Part shown: positions 7,850 through 13,837 of the stretch, in pieces
Layout: each line of letters begins with the position of its first letter
Numbering within the stretch: the stretch's first letter is position 1
Made by a program: the position numbers and the translations under genes
Notes under the pieces: generated by a model
Database searches by the model: none
What the model was told of the DNA's origin: nothing
The model's input: the letters and a program-made list of their open reading frames with translations, nothing else
NCBI GenBank assembly: GCA_945957495.1
Contig: CAMFLG010000011.1
Span: forward strand, 1 to 19,189
Direction: 5' to 3'
DNA length: 19,189 nt
DNA from: an uncultured Pseudorhodobacter sp.
GTDB lineage: Bacteria; Pseudomonadota; Alphaproteobacteria; Rhodobacterales; Rhodobacteraceae

Positions 7850-7942
7850 GCGGGGCAGTTTCGGTTGGCTGATGCGAAAGATCAAGAAGCCTGATTTGAC
7901 GGGATTGCTGCGGCAGAGCAGGGTTGCCGCAGAGGTGCCCTG
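7850..7942. promoter_or_regulatory. Divergent promoter region between lysE-type and VOC genes
   Basis: This 93-bp gap lies between genes transcribed outward in both directions, so it should hold both promoters. I see no convincing -35/-10 pair. AGAGGTG at 7931-7937 is a good ribosome-binding site for the VOC gene, five bases before its ATG at 7943. Confidence 0.45.
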
Positions 7943-8380
7943 ATGGATTATGAAAATGTACCGGCCGCAGCGTTCGGCCATGCCCTGAGCGGGATTTCGG
8001 TGAACCTGCTGGTGCGCGATGTGCGGGCAGAGGCCGCGTTCCTGGCGGCGGTGTTCGACATGCAAGCGCAGCGGTTAAGCGCGGATTTCGCCATCATGTT
8101 GCATGCGGGCCAACCGTTTCAGCTGCATTCGGATGCCACGTTTGCGGCGCATCCGTTGTTCGCGCTGTTGCCGGAATCCGGGCTGCGCGGCGCGGGCATC
8201 GAGTTGCGTCTGCATGAGGCCGACCCTGACCTTGCCGCAGCACGGCTGGCGGATTTCCCGGATGCGATGCTGTTGCAACCGCCCGCCGACAAGTGGGGGC
8301 ATGGGTTGCGCGAGGCGGTGATTCTGTGCCCCTTCGGCTATGCTTGGGTGCCATCGCGCCGTATCAGTCCCAGCCCTTGA
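7943..8380 (+). CDS. VOC-superfamily (glyoxalase/bleomycin-resistance fold) protein
   Basis: Small 145-residue cytoplasmic protein. The N-terminal beta-alpha unit GISVNLLVRDVRAEAAFLAAVFDMQ and the closing segment GHGLREAVILCPFGYAWVPSR are typical of vicinal-oxygen-chelate domains, which act as metal-dependent lyases, dioxygenases or drug-binding proteins. The substrate is unknown. Metal ligands cannot be assigned with confidence. The start is supported by AGAGGTG five bases upstream. Its 3' end overlaps the end of the convergent GFA gene by 17 bp, so simultaneous full expression of both could produce complementary transcript ends. Confidence 0.75.
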   Translation: MDYENVPAAAFGHALSGISVNLLVRDVRAEAAFLAAVFDMQAQRLSADFAIMLHAGQPFQLHSDATFAAHPLFALLPESGLRGAGIELRLHEADPDLAAARLADFPDAMLLQPPADKWGHGLREAVILCPFGYAWVPSRRISPSP

Positions 8381-9110
8381 ACTGCGGCAGCCCGTCGGTC
8401 AGATCGTAATAATCGCCCTTGTCGGCGGTGAAGATATGGCTTTCCAGTTGGCCGCCGGTGGGGTTGTCGATCGCCCCGGCCTCAATCGAAAAGCCGCCGT
8501 CCGCGCCGCGGAAATACAGGCTCGCGCCGCAGGTAGGGCAAAAGCCGCGCCGCCCGCCGCCGGGTGTGGCGTATTCGGCGATAGATTTCTGCTGCCAGGT
8601 CAGGCTGGCCTCTTCGGCATCGAACGAGGCGGAATAATGCCCAGAAAGCTTGCGGCATTGCGTGCAATGGCAGGCGCCGACCGGGCCCATCGGGCCGGGA
8701 AGGGTGAAGTGATTGGCACCGCACAGGCAAGAGCCTGTCAGTTGTTCGGCGGGTTCGGGCGTGGTGTAGTAGTCGCCCGCGTCCTGCAAAAACCACTCTT
8801 CCGCGATGTGCAGGCCGGTCTGTCCGTCCAGCACACCGGCGGCGATGCTGATGCGGTCTTCGCCGTCCGGTTGCCAGAACAGGCTTGCACCGCATCCCCC
8901 GCAAAATCCGCGCCGGGCGGTTGCGGAAGAGCGATACCAGCGCAAACCATCGCTATGGGTCAGTTGAAAACGGTCCAGCGGCACAGAGGTTGCGGCCCAG
9001 AAATGGCCAGAGGTTTTGCGGCATTGCGTGCAATGGCAGACAAAGACCGGGCGCAGCGGCGGCGTTGCAGTAAAACGGACGGCGCCGCAGTGGCAAGACC
9101 CCTGCATCAT
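8364..9110 (-). CDS. Tandem-domain GFA (CENP-V/GFA) zinc protein
   Basis: A 248-residue protein made of two complete GFA domains in a row, each with the seven cysteines of the family's zinc sites. Domain 1: Cys6, 8, 25, 27, 30, 70, 73. Domain 2: Cys128, 130, 147, 149, 152, 191, 194. Both show G-S-C-x-CG, CHCTQCRK-x-SGH and GFC-x-x-CGASL. The family is named after glutathione-dependent formaldehyde-activating enzyme Gfa, but most members have no proven activity; usual single-domain proteins are about half this length. It begins with ATG at 9108-9110 in an ATGA overlap with the stop of the methionine sulfoxide reductase gene, so the two are translationally coupled. A role in thiol or aldehyde detoxification is inferred from family and context only. 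Confidence 0.87.
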   Translation of the reverse strand: MMQGSCHCGAVRFTATPPLRPVFVCHCTQCRKTSGHFWAATSVPLDRFQLTHSDGLRWYRSSATARRGFCGGCGASLFWQPDGEDRISIAAGVLDGQTGLHIAEEWFLQDAGDYYTTPEPAEQLTGSCLCGANHFTLPGPMGPVGACHCTQCRKLSGHYSASFDAEEASLTWQQKSIAEYATPGGGRRGFCPTCGASLYFRGADGGFSIEAGAIDNPTGGQLESHIFTADKGDYYDLTDGLPQFKGWD

Positions 9111-9553
9111 TCGGCCTTTTCAAACACTTCGGCCAAAAGTGGTTCCAGCCAATCCACATCGGCCTGCGTGAAGGCGGCAGGGGTATCGCTGTCGATGTCG
9201 AACACGCCCAGCAATTTGCCCGAACCGTTCCAGACCGGCAGCACCAGTTCCGACCGGGTGGAGGAGGAACAGGCGATATGGCCGGGAAACGCCTCGACAT
9301 CCGGGACGTTCTGCACCTGACCCGTGCGGGCACAGGCGCCGCAGACGCCACGCGAAAACGGGATGACCAGACAGCCATGGCCGCCCTGATAGGGGCCGAT
9401 CTTCAACAATTCCGGCGCGGTGACGCGGTAGAATCCTGTCCAGTCGGCAAAAGGGTGCGCGTGATGCACCTCGCAGGCGACGGTAGCCATCAGGGCGACC
9501 GTATCGGTTTCGCCATGGGTCAGGGCCCGGATGGATTGCACGATGTCTTGCAC
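9107..9553 (-). CDS. msrC: Free methionine-(R)-sulfoxide reductase (GAF domain, fRMsr)
   Basis: Reduces free methionine-R-sulfoxide to methionine with thioredoxin as electron donor, as known for E. coli fRMsr (MsrC/YebR). The 148-residue GAF-domain protein has KIGPYQGGHGCLVIPF, RGVCGACARTGQVQNVPDVEAFPGHIAC and SELVLPV. Cys61, Cys71 and Cys95 have exactly the spacing of E. coli Cys84, Cys94 and Cys118, the resolving and catalytic cysteines. The start is a GTG (CAC at 9551-9553 on the plus strand); an in-frame stop lies directly upstream, so no longer start is possible. The GTG has only a GGGGG stretch as a weak ribosome-binding site. Its stop overlaps the start of the GFA gene, forming a two-gene unit. 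Confidence 0.93.
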   Translation of the reverse strand: MQDIVQSIRALTHGETDTVALMATVACEVHHAHPFADWTGFYRVTAPELLKIGPYQGGHGCLVIPFSRGVCGACARTGQVQNVPDVEAFPGHIACSSSTRSELVLPVWNGSGKLLGVFDIDSDTPAAFTQADVDWLEPLLAEVFEKAE

Positions 9554-9867
9554 TTACGGCCCCCGGCTTGCGATAGATAAGCGCCATTTTGGCCTTTGTG
9601 GCGGGTTTCGGCCAGAAGGAAACGACATTTGTTGGCAGACGGGCGGCGGTTCAGGCCGCAATTCGCCCGGCTGAACCCGGTCAGCGCGCGAATTTGCGAT
9701 CTGAAAGCAAAGACCTCGGCGCCGCGAACTGGGTGGGGGCTTTATCCGCGGCGCCGAGTGGAGCTTTATGCAGCTACAGGATCACAGATACCGGTGGCCT
9801 TGGGCGATATTGGGGGCAAAGCTTGGCAATTGCGTGACGGGTCATGCGGAAAGAAGGCAAATTCGCC
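9554..9867. other. 314-bp non-coding gap
   Basis: Between the msrC start and the end of the RsbW-like gene I see no credible gene. Open frames on the plus strand begin with TTG, lack a ribosome-binding site and resemble no family I know. It should contain the msrC promoter on the minus strand, which I cannot place, and a strong GC-rich hairpin at 9715-9758. Confidence 0.6.
9703..9758 (-). terminator. GC-rich hairpin, probable terminator of the rsbV-rsbW-like unit
   Basis: CTCGGCGCCGCG (9715-9726) and CGCGGCGCCGAG (9747-9758) form a perfect 12-bp inverted repeat with a 20-base loop. Read on the minus strand, the stem is followed by the T-rich stretch GTCTTTGCTTT. It lies about 110 bp beyond the stop of the RsbW-like gene. 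The loop is longer than in a standard intrinsic terminator, so another RNA role is possible. Confidence 0.5.
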
Positions 9868-10332
9868 TCAATTCGCGGGCTGTGTGGTGTCGAGCCGAAA
9901 GCTGAGTTGGTTGCGCCCGTCCTGGCGTTGGTAGTGCAGATCCTTGGACAGGGTTCGAATCACATGCCAGCCGAAACCACCCTCCGGCAGATCCTTGACC
10001 GCACCCAGCGGGGAAAGATGGCCGTTGGGCAAAGTATTATCCGGCATCGGTTTGCCGGTATCGACAATCGTGCAGATCAATTCGGTCTGGCGCAGTTGCA
10101 GGGTGATGTCGATGTCACCGTGCGAGTTGGAATAGGCGTGTTCGACGATGTTGTTCAGCGCCTCTGCCAGCACAATCTCTGCGGCACTGCGGTCTTCTGC
10201 GGTCAGCCCGCGCAGAAGGATGGTATCGAACAGTGATCGCAGACCAGCGCGCACGGCCATCGGATCGCCGGGTATGGTCAGGCGGGCGGATGGGTCGGGC
10301 TGGCCCGATCCAAGGGATTGTGAAGGCGCCAT
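9868..10332 (-). CDS. RsbW/SpoIIAB-like serine kinase and anti-sigma factor (HATPase)
   Basis: A 154-residue GHKL-type ATP-binding protein that in partner-switching systems binds a sigma factor or other target and phosphorylates its STAS antagonist. The N-box is EALNNIVEHAY (57-67) with Glu57, Asn60 and Asn61; the G1 box is DTGKPMP (91-97); the G2 box is PEGGFGWHVIRTL (116-128). No sensor or transmembrane segment is present, which fits a soluble RsbW-type kinase rather than a sensor kinase. The gene begins 4 bp after the stop of the STAS gene, so the pair is co-transcribed. No sigma factor or PP2C phosphatase (RsbU) gene is nearby, so the target is unknown. In alphaproteobacteria such pairs may also control non-sigma targets. 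Confidence 0.88.
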   Translation of the reverse strand: MAPSQSLGSGQPDPSARLTIPGDPMAVRAGLRSLFDTILLRGLTAEDRSAAEIVLAEALNNIVEHAYSNSHGDIDITLQLRQTELICTIVDTGKPMPDNTLPNGHLSPLGAVKDLPEGGFGWHVIRTLSKDLHYQRQDGRNQLSFRLDTTQPAN

Positions 10333-10336
10333 TGGA

Positions 10337-10672
10337 TCAGCCCGCCTGTCGCAGCCCGTCGGGCGTTTCGCTGTGAATGGTGAACACGCTGTCCATCCGG
10401 GTCAGGCGAAACACCTTTTGTACGGTGTTGGTCAGGCCGGAAAGCTCAAGCCGCCGGTCCGGCGCCAAAGCCTTCATCACCGCAACGACAGCGCCCAGAC
10501 CGCTGCTGTCCAGAAAATTGACGCGCGACATGTCCAGCACCACGCGCGGCGTTGGCAGTTGAGTCAATTCCCGCATGCGGTCCTTGAATTGCACAGCGCA
10601 GGCGGCGTCGATTCGGTCCTGCATCGCGTGCACCACCAGAATTTCACCGCGTTGTTCGGCCAGAAGGTCCAT
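10337..10672 (-). CDS. STAS-domain anti-sigma factor antagonist (RsbV/SpoIIAA-like)
   Basis: A 111-residue single STAS domain. The signature VLDMSRVNFLDSSGLGAVVAVMKAL (about 45-69) contains the regulatory phosphorylation site: Ser56 or Ser57 within DSSG, which the paired RsbW-like kinase would phosphorylate. In its unphosphorylated form such a protein binds the kinase and frees the kinase's target. The start has a good AAGGGGAG ribosome-binding site on the minus strand (about 10680-10687). The gene precedes the kinase by 4 bp and follows hspQ by 82 bp, a gap with its own palindrome, so it may have its own promoter. Confidence 0.9.
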   Translation of the reverse strand: MDLLAEQRGEILVVHAMQDRIDAACAVQFKDRMRELTQLPTPRVVLDMSRVNFLDSSGLGAVVAVMKALAPDRRLELSGLTNTVQKVFRLTRMDSVFTIHSETPDGLRQAG

Positions 10673-10720
10673 CGACCAAGCTCCCCTTCACATTCATGCG
10701 GGCAGCCTAGGGCGAATTGG

Positions 10721-10734
10721 TTACGGATCTGTAA
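10721..10734. promoter_or_regulatory. Palindrome upstream of the rsbV-like gene, operator candidate
   Basis: TTACGGATCTGTAA is a 14-bp palindrome with a single mismatched pair, centred about 55 bp upstream of the STAS gene start. It lies in the 82-bp gap after hspQ. It could be a regulator site for the partner-switch pair; no matching known consensus comes to mind and no -35/-10 pair is clear. Confidence 0.3.
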
Positions 10735-10754
10735 GCGGCAAACGGCCGATCAGG

Positions 10755-11081
10755 TTAATTCAGCTGAAATTGCAGCGGATAGCGACCGTCTTCGAAATCG
10801 CCGAACAGGTCGGGCAGATCGGGGTGGCTGACCGGCTCTCCGGTTTCGTCCGGAACAAGGTTCTGTTCAGAGACATAGGCCACATAGTAGCTTTGGTCGT
10901 TTTCGGCCAAGAGGTGATAGAACGGCTGATCGCGCGAGGGGCGAACGTCTTCGGGAATGGCCGCGTACCATTCTTCGGTGTTGGAAAACATCGCGTCCAC
11001 GTCGAAGACCACGCCCCGGAAGGGGTGCTTGCGATGCCGCAGCACTTGCCCGATGTGATATTTGGCCGCCGTTTTCAGCAT
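10755..11081 (-). CDS. hspQ: Heat shock protein HspQ (YccV-like hemimethylated-DNA-binding fold)
   Basis: A 108-residue protein matching HspQ: KYHIGQVLRHRKHPFRGVVFDVD (about 7-29), then a central SRDQPFYHLLAENDQSYYVAYVSEQNLVPD and the C-terminal FGDFEDGRYPLQ. In enterobacteria HspQ is a small heat-shock-induced protein that acts as a specificity factor for Lon protease and affects DnaA turnover. The size and motifs are normal. The start ATG (11079-11081) has a GGGGGA stretch about 10 bases upstream on the minus strand. I could not recognise a clear RpoH promoter in the 229-bp divergent gap. It precedes the rsbV/rsbW-like pair in the same orientation, which groups stress-related genes. Confidence 0.93.
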   Translation of the reverse strand: MLKTAAKYHIGQVLRHRKHPFRGVVFDVDAMFSNTEEWYAAIPEDVRPSRDQPFYHLLAENDQSYYVAYVSEQNLVPDETGEPVSHPDLPDLFGDFEDGRYPLQFQLN

Positions 11082-11162
11082 CGTGTGTCGTCCCCCGAAT
11101 TCGGTTCATAGTCACTTGCCGTGCGGCTGTCCATTCCGCAGGCGCGCGTCAGGGGAAACAGT

Positions 11163-11217
11163 CTGTGGCGATCTGCCCCCCAAACCGTTGGGTTTTGCGT
11201 AAACCGATAGGCCACAG
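11163..11217. promoter_or_regulatory. Nested inverted repeats in the hspQ / lipoprotein divergent gap
   Basis: An outer perfect 7-bp pair, CTGTGGC (11163-11169) and GCCACAG (11211-11217), encloses AAACCG (11182-11187), GGTTT (11191-11195) and a second AAACCG (11201-11206). The GGTTT can pair with either AAACC copy, so two mutually exclusive hairpins are possible inside one closing stem. It could be a pair of operator half-sites or a structured leader RNA; no known riboswitch class is recognised. Confidence 0.35.
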
Positions 11218-11310
11218 TCACGGAAAACTCATTGCGCGCGGCGGTTATGCCCATTTCCTCAAACGACTTTTTCGCCTATGTTGCGAAAAAAAGAACAGCA
11301 CGAGTGGCAA

Positions 11311-11892
11311 ATGAGCAGAACCCTCCGTGCGTCGATCCTGTTGTTGGCCCTCGCGTCCTGCGGAGGGGGCAACTCTTCGGCGCCCAGTCAACTTGATGAC
11401 GCCTGCGCAATTTTGCGCCAAAGACCGTCCTATTACGGCGCGATGAAGGCGACCGAACGCAAGTGGGGCATTCCGGTGCATGTGCAGATGGCGACGATTT
11501 ATCAGGAATCGAAGTTCGTCGGAAATGCGCAGACACCGCATCAGTATGCGCTGGGCATTATTCCGATGGGGCGGCAATCCTCGGCCTATGGCTTCAGTCA
11601 GGCGCTGGATGGCACCTGGGAAGAGTACAAGGAAGATCAGCACCGCCGCGGCGCCAAGCGCGACCGCATTCAGGACGCCACCGATTTCATGGGCTGGTAC
11701 ATGAACCAAAGCTCGGAATCGCTGGGGATTGCGCGTTCGGATGCCGAGTCGCAGTATCTGGCCTATCACGAGGGTCGCACCGGCTATGTGAACCAGACCT
11801 ATCTGGGCAAGCCTTGGCTGGTGGACGTAGCCGCAGCGATTGGCCGCCGGTCAGAGATGTATGAGGCGCAGCTTTACGCCTGCCGCCGCTAG
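11311..11892 (+). CDS. Lipoprotein with SLT (lytic transglycosylase-like) domain
   Basis: A 193-residue predicted outer-membrane lipoprotein. The N-terminus MSRTLRASILLLALASC is a type II signal with lipobox LASC, cleaved before Cys17; the next residue is Gly, not the Asp retention signal. The domain resembles soluble lytic transglycosylases, which cut the glycan strands of peptidoglycan: GIPVHVQMATIYQESKF has the Glu-Ser of the family, with Glu66 the likely catalytic acid, followed by AYGFSQALDGTWEEYK and AYHEGRTGYVNQTY. A frame extension to ATG 11278 adds 11 polar residues and would disrupt the signal peptide, so ATG 11311 is chosen, though its ribosome-binding site is weak. It converges with lolA across 12 bp. 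Activity is likely but not certain, as the domain is short. Confidence 0.8.
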   Translation: MSRTLRASILLLALASCGGGNSSAPSQLDDACAILRQRPSYYGAMKATERKWGIPVHVQMATIYQESKFVGNAQTPHQYALGIIPMGRQSSAYGFSQALDGTWEEYKEDQHRRGAKRDRIQDATDFMGWYMNQSSESLGIARSDAESQYLAYHEGRTGYVNQTYLGKPWLVDVAAAIGRRSEMYEAQLYACRR

Positions 11893-11904
11893 GCACGGAC
11901 GCGG

Positions 11905-12498
11905 TTAGAACCCGCGTTTCGCCATTTCGAACGGGATGCTGAAGGTGGAGGGTTTGTAAGTGCCACCCTTGATCAGATCGCCCAGAACCACCGTGGTTTC
12001 CTGCCCCAGATCATCGGTGATCACCCATTGCCGCAGCGTGATCGGCTTGTCGGTAAACACCAGCGTGATCGTGCCGTATTCGGGATGTTCGGGATCTTGC
12101 GCTACCACGCTGGTAGAGTTCTTCTGTTCGGTATGCCCCACAACCATCTTGGCCTGACCAAGGTTGATGTTGCTGGCCAGGATCAGGTTCAGCGGCGTGC
12201 GTTTCAGCGGGTACTGCGCTGGCTCCTGATTGGATTTGGCGTCGAACACCGCGACCTGGCCTCCACTGGCCAGAACCAGGCTTTTGTCTGGCGGGGCATA
12301 TTCGAACCGCGCGCGCCCCGGGCGCTGGATGAAAATCCGGCCAGTGGCAATCGAGCCGTCGGCGTTGATCTGGGTAAAATCGGTTTCTGCCGTGGTCAGC
12401 GTGTTCAGATAGGCTGACAAATCCGACAGAGGGATCTTGTTGGCCAAGGCTGGAGAGCAAAAGGCAAGCAGGGCGGTGAGGGCGAGGATCAATTTCAT
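11905..12498 (-). CDS. lolA: Outer-membrane lipoprotein carrier protein LolA
   Basis: Periplasmic chaperone that takes lipoproteins from LolCDE at the inner membrane to the outer membrane. The 197-residue precursor begins with a Sec signal, MKLILALTALLAFCSPALA, cut about before Asn20. The mature part has the LolA layout: LSDLSAYLNTLTTAETDFTQ, then SIATGRIFIQRPGRARFEYAPPDKSLVLASGGQVAVFD, and the central and C-terminal strands with YPLKRTPLNLIL. The mature length (about 178) is near that of E. coli LolA (182). An upstream ATG (12532-12534) would add 12 residues ahead of the signal; ATG 12496-12498 is preferred because it leaves a compact signal peptide. Neither start has a strong ribosome-binding site. 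Its neighbour across the convergent stop is itself a predicted outer-membrane lipoprotein. Confidence 0.9.
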   Translation of the reverse strand: MKLILALTALLAFCSPALANKIPLSDLSAYLNTLTTAETDFTQINADGSIATGRIFIQRPGRARFEYAPPDKSLVLASGGQVAVFDAKSNQEPAQYPLKRTPLNLILASNINLGQAKMVVGHTEQKNSTSVVAQDPEHPEYGTITLVFTDKPITLRQWVITDDLGQETTVVLGDLIKGGTYKPSTFSIPFEMAKRGF

Positions 12499-12658
12499 GG
12501 TTGGCAATATAAGGCAGCGGGAAAAGCGCCGCATCCCCGAAACTTGGCACCGGCGGTGGCCTGCCGATCACATTCCGGATAGCGCGCGATTTGCCCGATG
12601 AACCCGGCAGAAAGGCCGGAAACGATGCTTGACTCGCGGCAAAGGCGCCGCCCATCCT

Positions 12659-12674
12659 TGGTTTGATCAAATCA
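12659..12674. promoter_or_regulatory. Palindromic operator candidate at the head of the deacylase-transporter operon
   Basis: TGGTTTGATCAAATCA is a 16-bp palindrome with one mismatched pair and a perfect 10-bp core TTTGATCAAA (12662-12671). It directly abuts the ribosome-binding site (AGGGA, 12674-12678) of the first gene. Upstream, TTGACT (12629-12634) could be a -35 hexamer, but no good -10 is visible. The position would suit repression near or just after the transcription start. It is not a full FNR box (TTGAT-N4-ATCAA). Confidence 0.45.
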
Positions 12675-12683
12675 GGGATGCCC

Positions 12684-13808
12684 ATGATCTGCCTTTCCAC
12701 GCAATTGCGATCCGATAGCCCCTCGACCACGCGCGCCCTTGTCGCCTACCGTTTTGGGGCCGAGGGGGCGGGGCCGAAAGCCTATCTGCAGGCCGGGTTG
12801 CATGCCGATGAAATGCCGGGGGTTCTGGTGCTGCAACATCTGATGCCGCTGTTGCAGGCGGCAGAGGCGGCGGGCCAGATGATGGGCGAGGTGCTTGTGG
12901 TGCCGCTGGCCAATCCGATTGGCCTGTCACAATGGGCGTTTCAACGCCCGATGGGGCGGCAAGAGACAACATCGCTGCACAATTTCAACCGCGGTTTCCC
13001 GGAATTGGCCGACCTTGTGGCCGACAAGGTAGAGCCGTTGCTGGGGCCATCGGCTGCTGCGAACGTGGCCGTGATCCGCGCGGCATTCCGCGAGGCGCTG
13101 GCGCAACTGCGGGCTGCGGCACTGACCGAGATGCTGGAAATGCAGGCGGCGCTGCTGCAATGGTCTTGCGATGCCGACTATGTGCTGGATCTGCATTGCG
13201 ACCACGAGGCGGTGATGCACCTTTACGCCTCGCCCGCGCGGCCTGAGGATACAGCGAAACTCTGCCGGGCCGTCGGGGCGGAGCTGGCGCTGATACAGGA
13301 TATCTCCGGCGGCAATGCCTTTGACGAGGCGCATACGGTGCCGTGGCTGGTGCTGCAGCGCCGCTTTGGCGACCGTTTTCCCATTCCGGCGGCAGCGTTT
13401 TCAACAACGCTTGAATATCGCGGCCAGTTCGACGTGGATGATGCGACAGCTGCACAGGATGCGCGCAATCTGATGACGTTTCTGGCATCGGTCGGGTTCT
13501 TGCGCGATTGGCCAGAGGCGCCCGACCATGCCGACGCGCGGCATCTGCCGCTGGGCGGATCGTCGGAAGTGTTCGCGCCGCAGGGCGGTGTGGTGACGTG
13601 GGTGGCAAAACCGGGGCAGGTTGTGGTGGCGGGCGAGGTTCTGGCCCATGTCACCGATGCGGCCAGCCGGGTGCGGCTGCCGGTGCTGGCGGCAACCGAT
13701 GGCGTGATGTTCCGGCGCGAGTTGTGGCGGTCCTGTCTGCGCGGGCAGGGCCTTGCGCATATTGCCGGTGAAAATGTCTTGCATGACGGTGAACTGCTGT
13801 CAGATTGA
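12684..13808 (+). CDS. Succinylglutamate desuccinylase/aspartoacylase (AstE/AspA) family zinc hydrolase
   Basis: A 374-residue M14-type zinc amidohydrolase. His40 and Glu43 in LHADEMPG and His171 in VLDLHCDHEAV are the expected zinc ligands. SLHNFNRGFPE (97-107) is the substrate-carboxylate binding segment, and TLEYRG carries the likely catalytic Glu. The C-terminal part (about 290-360) resembles a biotinyl/lipoyl-like barrel: GGVVTWVAKPGQVVVAGEVLAHVTDA. No signal peptide is seen, so it is cytoplasmic. Such enzymes remove an acyl group from N-acyl amino acids or related amides. ATG 12684 is chosen for AGGGA five bases upstream; TTG 12663 and ATG 12678 are alternatives. It is first in the operon, 29 bp before the binding-protein gene of a peptide-type importer, so its substrate is probably what the importer brings in. 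The exact acyl group is unknown. Confidence 0.88.
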   Translation: MICLSTQLRSDSPSTTRALVAYRFGAEGAGPKAYLQAGLHADEMPGVLVLQHLMPLLQAAEAAGQMMGEVLVVPLANPIGLSQWAFQRPMGRQETTSLHNFNRGFPELADLVADKVEPLLGPSAAANVAVIRAAFREALAQLRAAALTEMLEMQAALLQWSCDADYVLDLHCDHEAVMHLYASPARPEDTAKLCRAVGAELALIQDISGGNAFDEAHTVPWLVLQRRFGDRFPIPAAAFSTTLEYRGQFDVDDATAAQDARNLMTFLASVGFLRDWPEAPDHADARHLPLGGSSEVFAPQGGVVTWVAKPGQVVVAGEVLAHVTDAASRVRLPVLAATDGVMFRRELWRSCLRGQGLAHIAGENVLHDGELLSD

Positions 13809-13837
13809 CTAAAAAATCAATCAGGGAGAAGTGGGCA

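Noticed and set aside
7850..8065. 72-codon N-terminal extension of the LysE-type frame
   Set aside because: Polar, unlike the family N-terminus, and overlaps the divergent VOC gene and its ribosome-binding site.
9589..9934. Plus-strand open frames of 82 and 112 codons in the non-coding gap
   Set aside because: TTG starts, no ribosome-binding site, no recognisable family, and one runs into the RsbW-like gene on the other strand.
9948..9965. GGTTCGAATC, like a tRNA T-loop
   Set aside because: It lies inside the RsbW-like coding sequence, flanking bases do not form a T-stem, and no acceptor or anticodon arms are found nearby.
12662..12676. Possible FNR box near the deacylase operon
   Set aside because: TTGAT is present but the required ATCAA after a 4-base gap is not; the palindrome centre is different.
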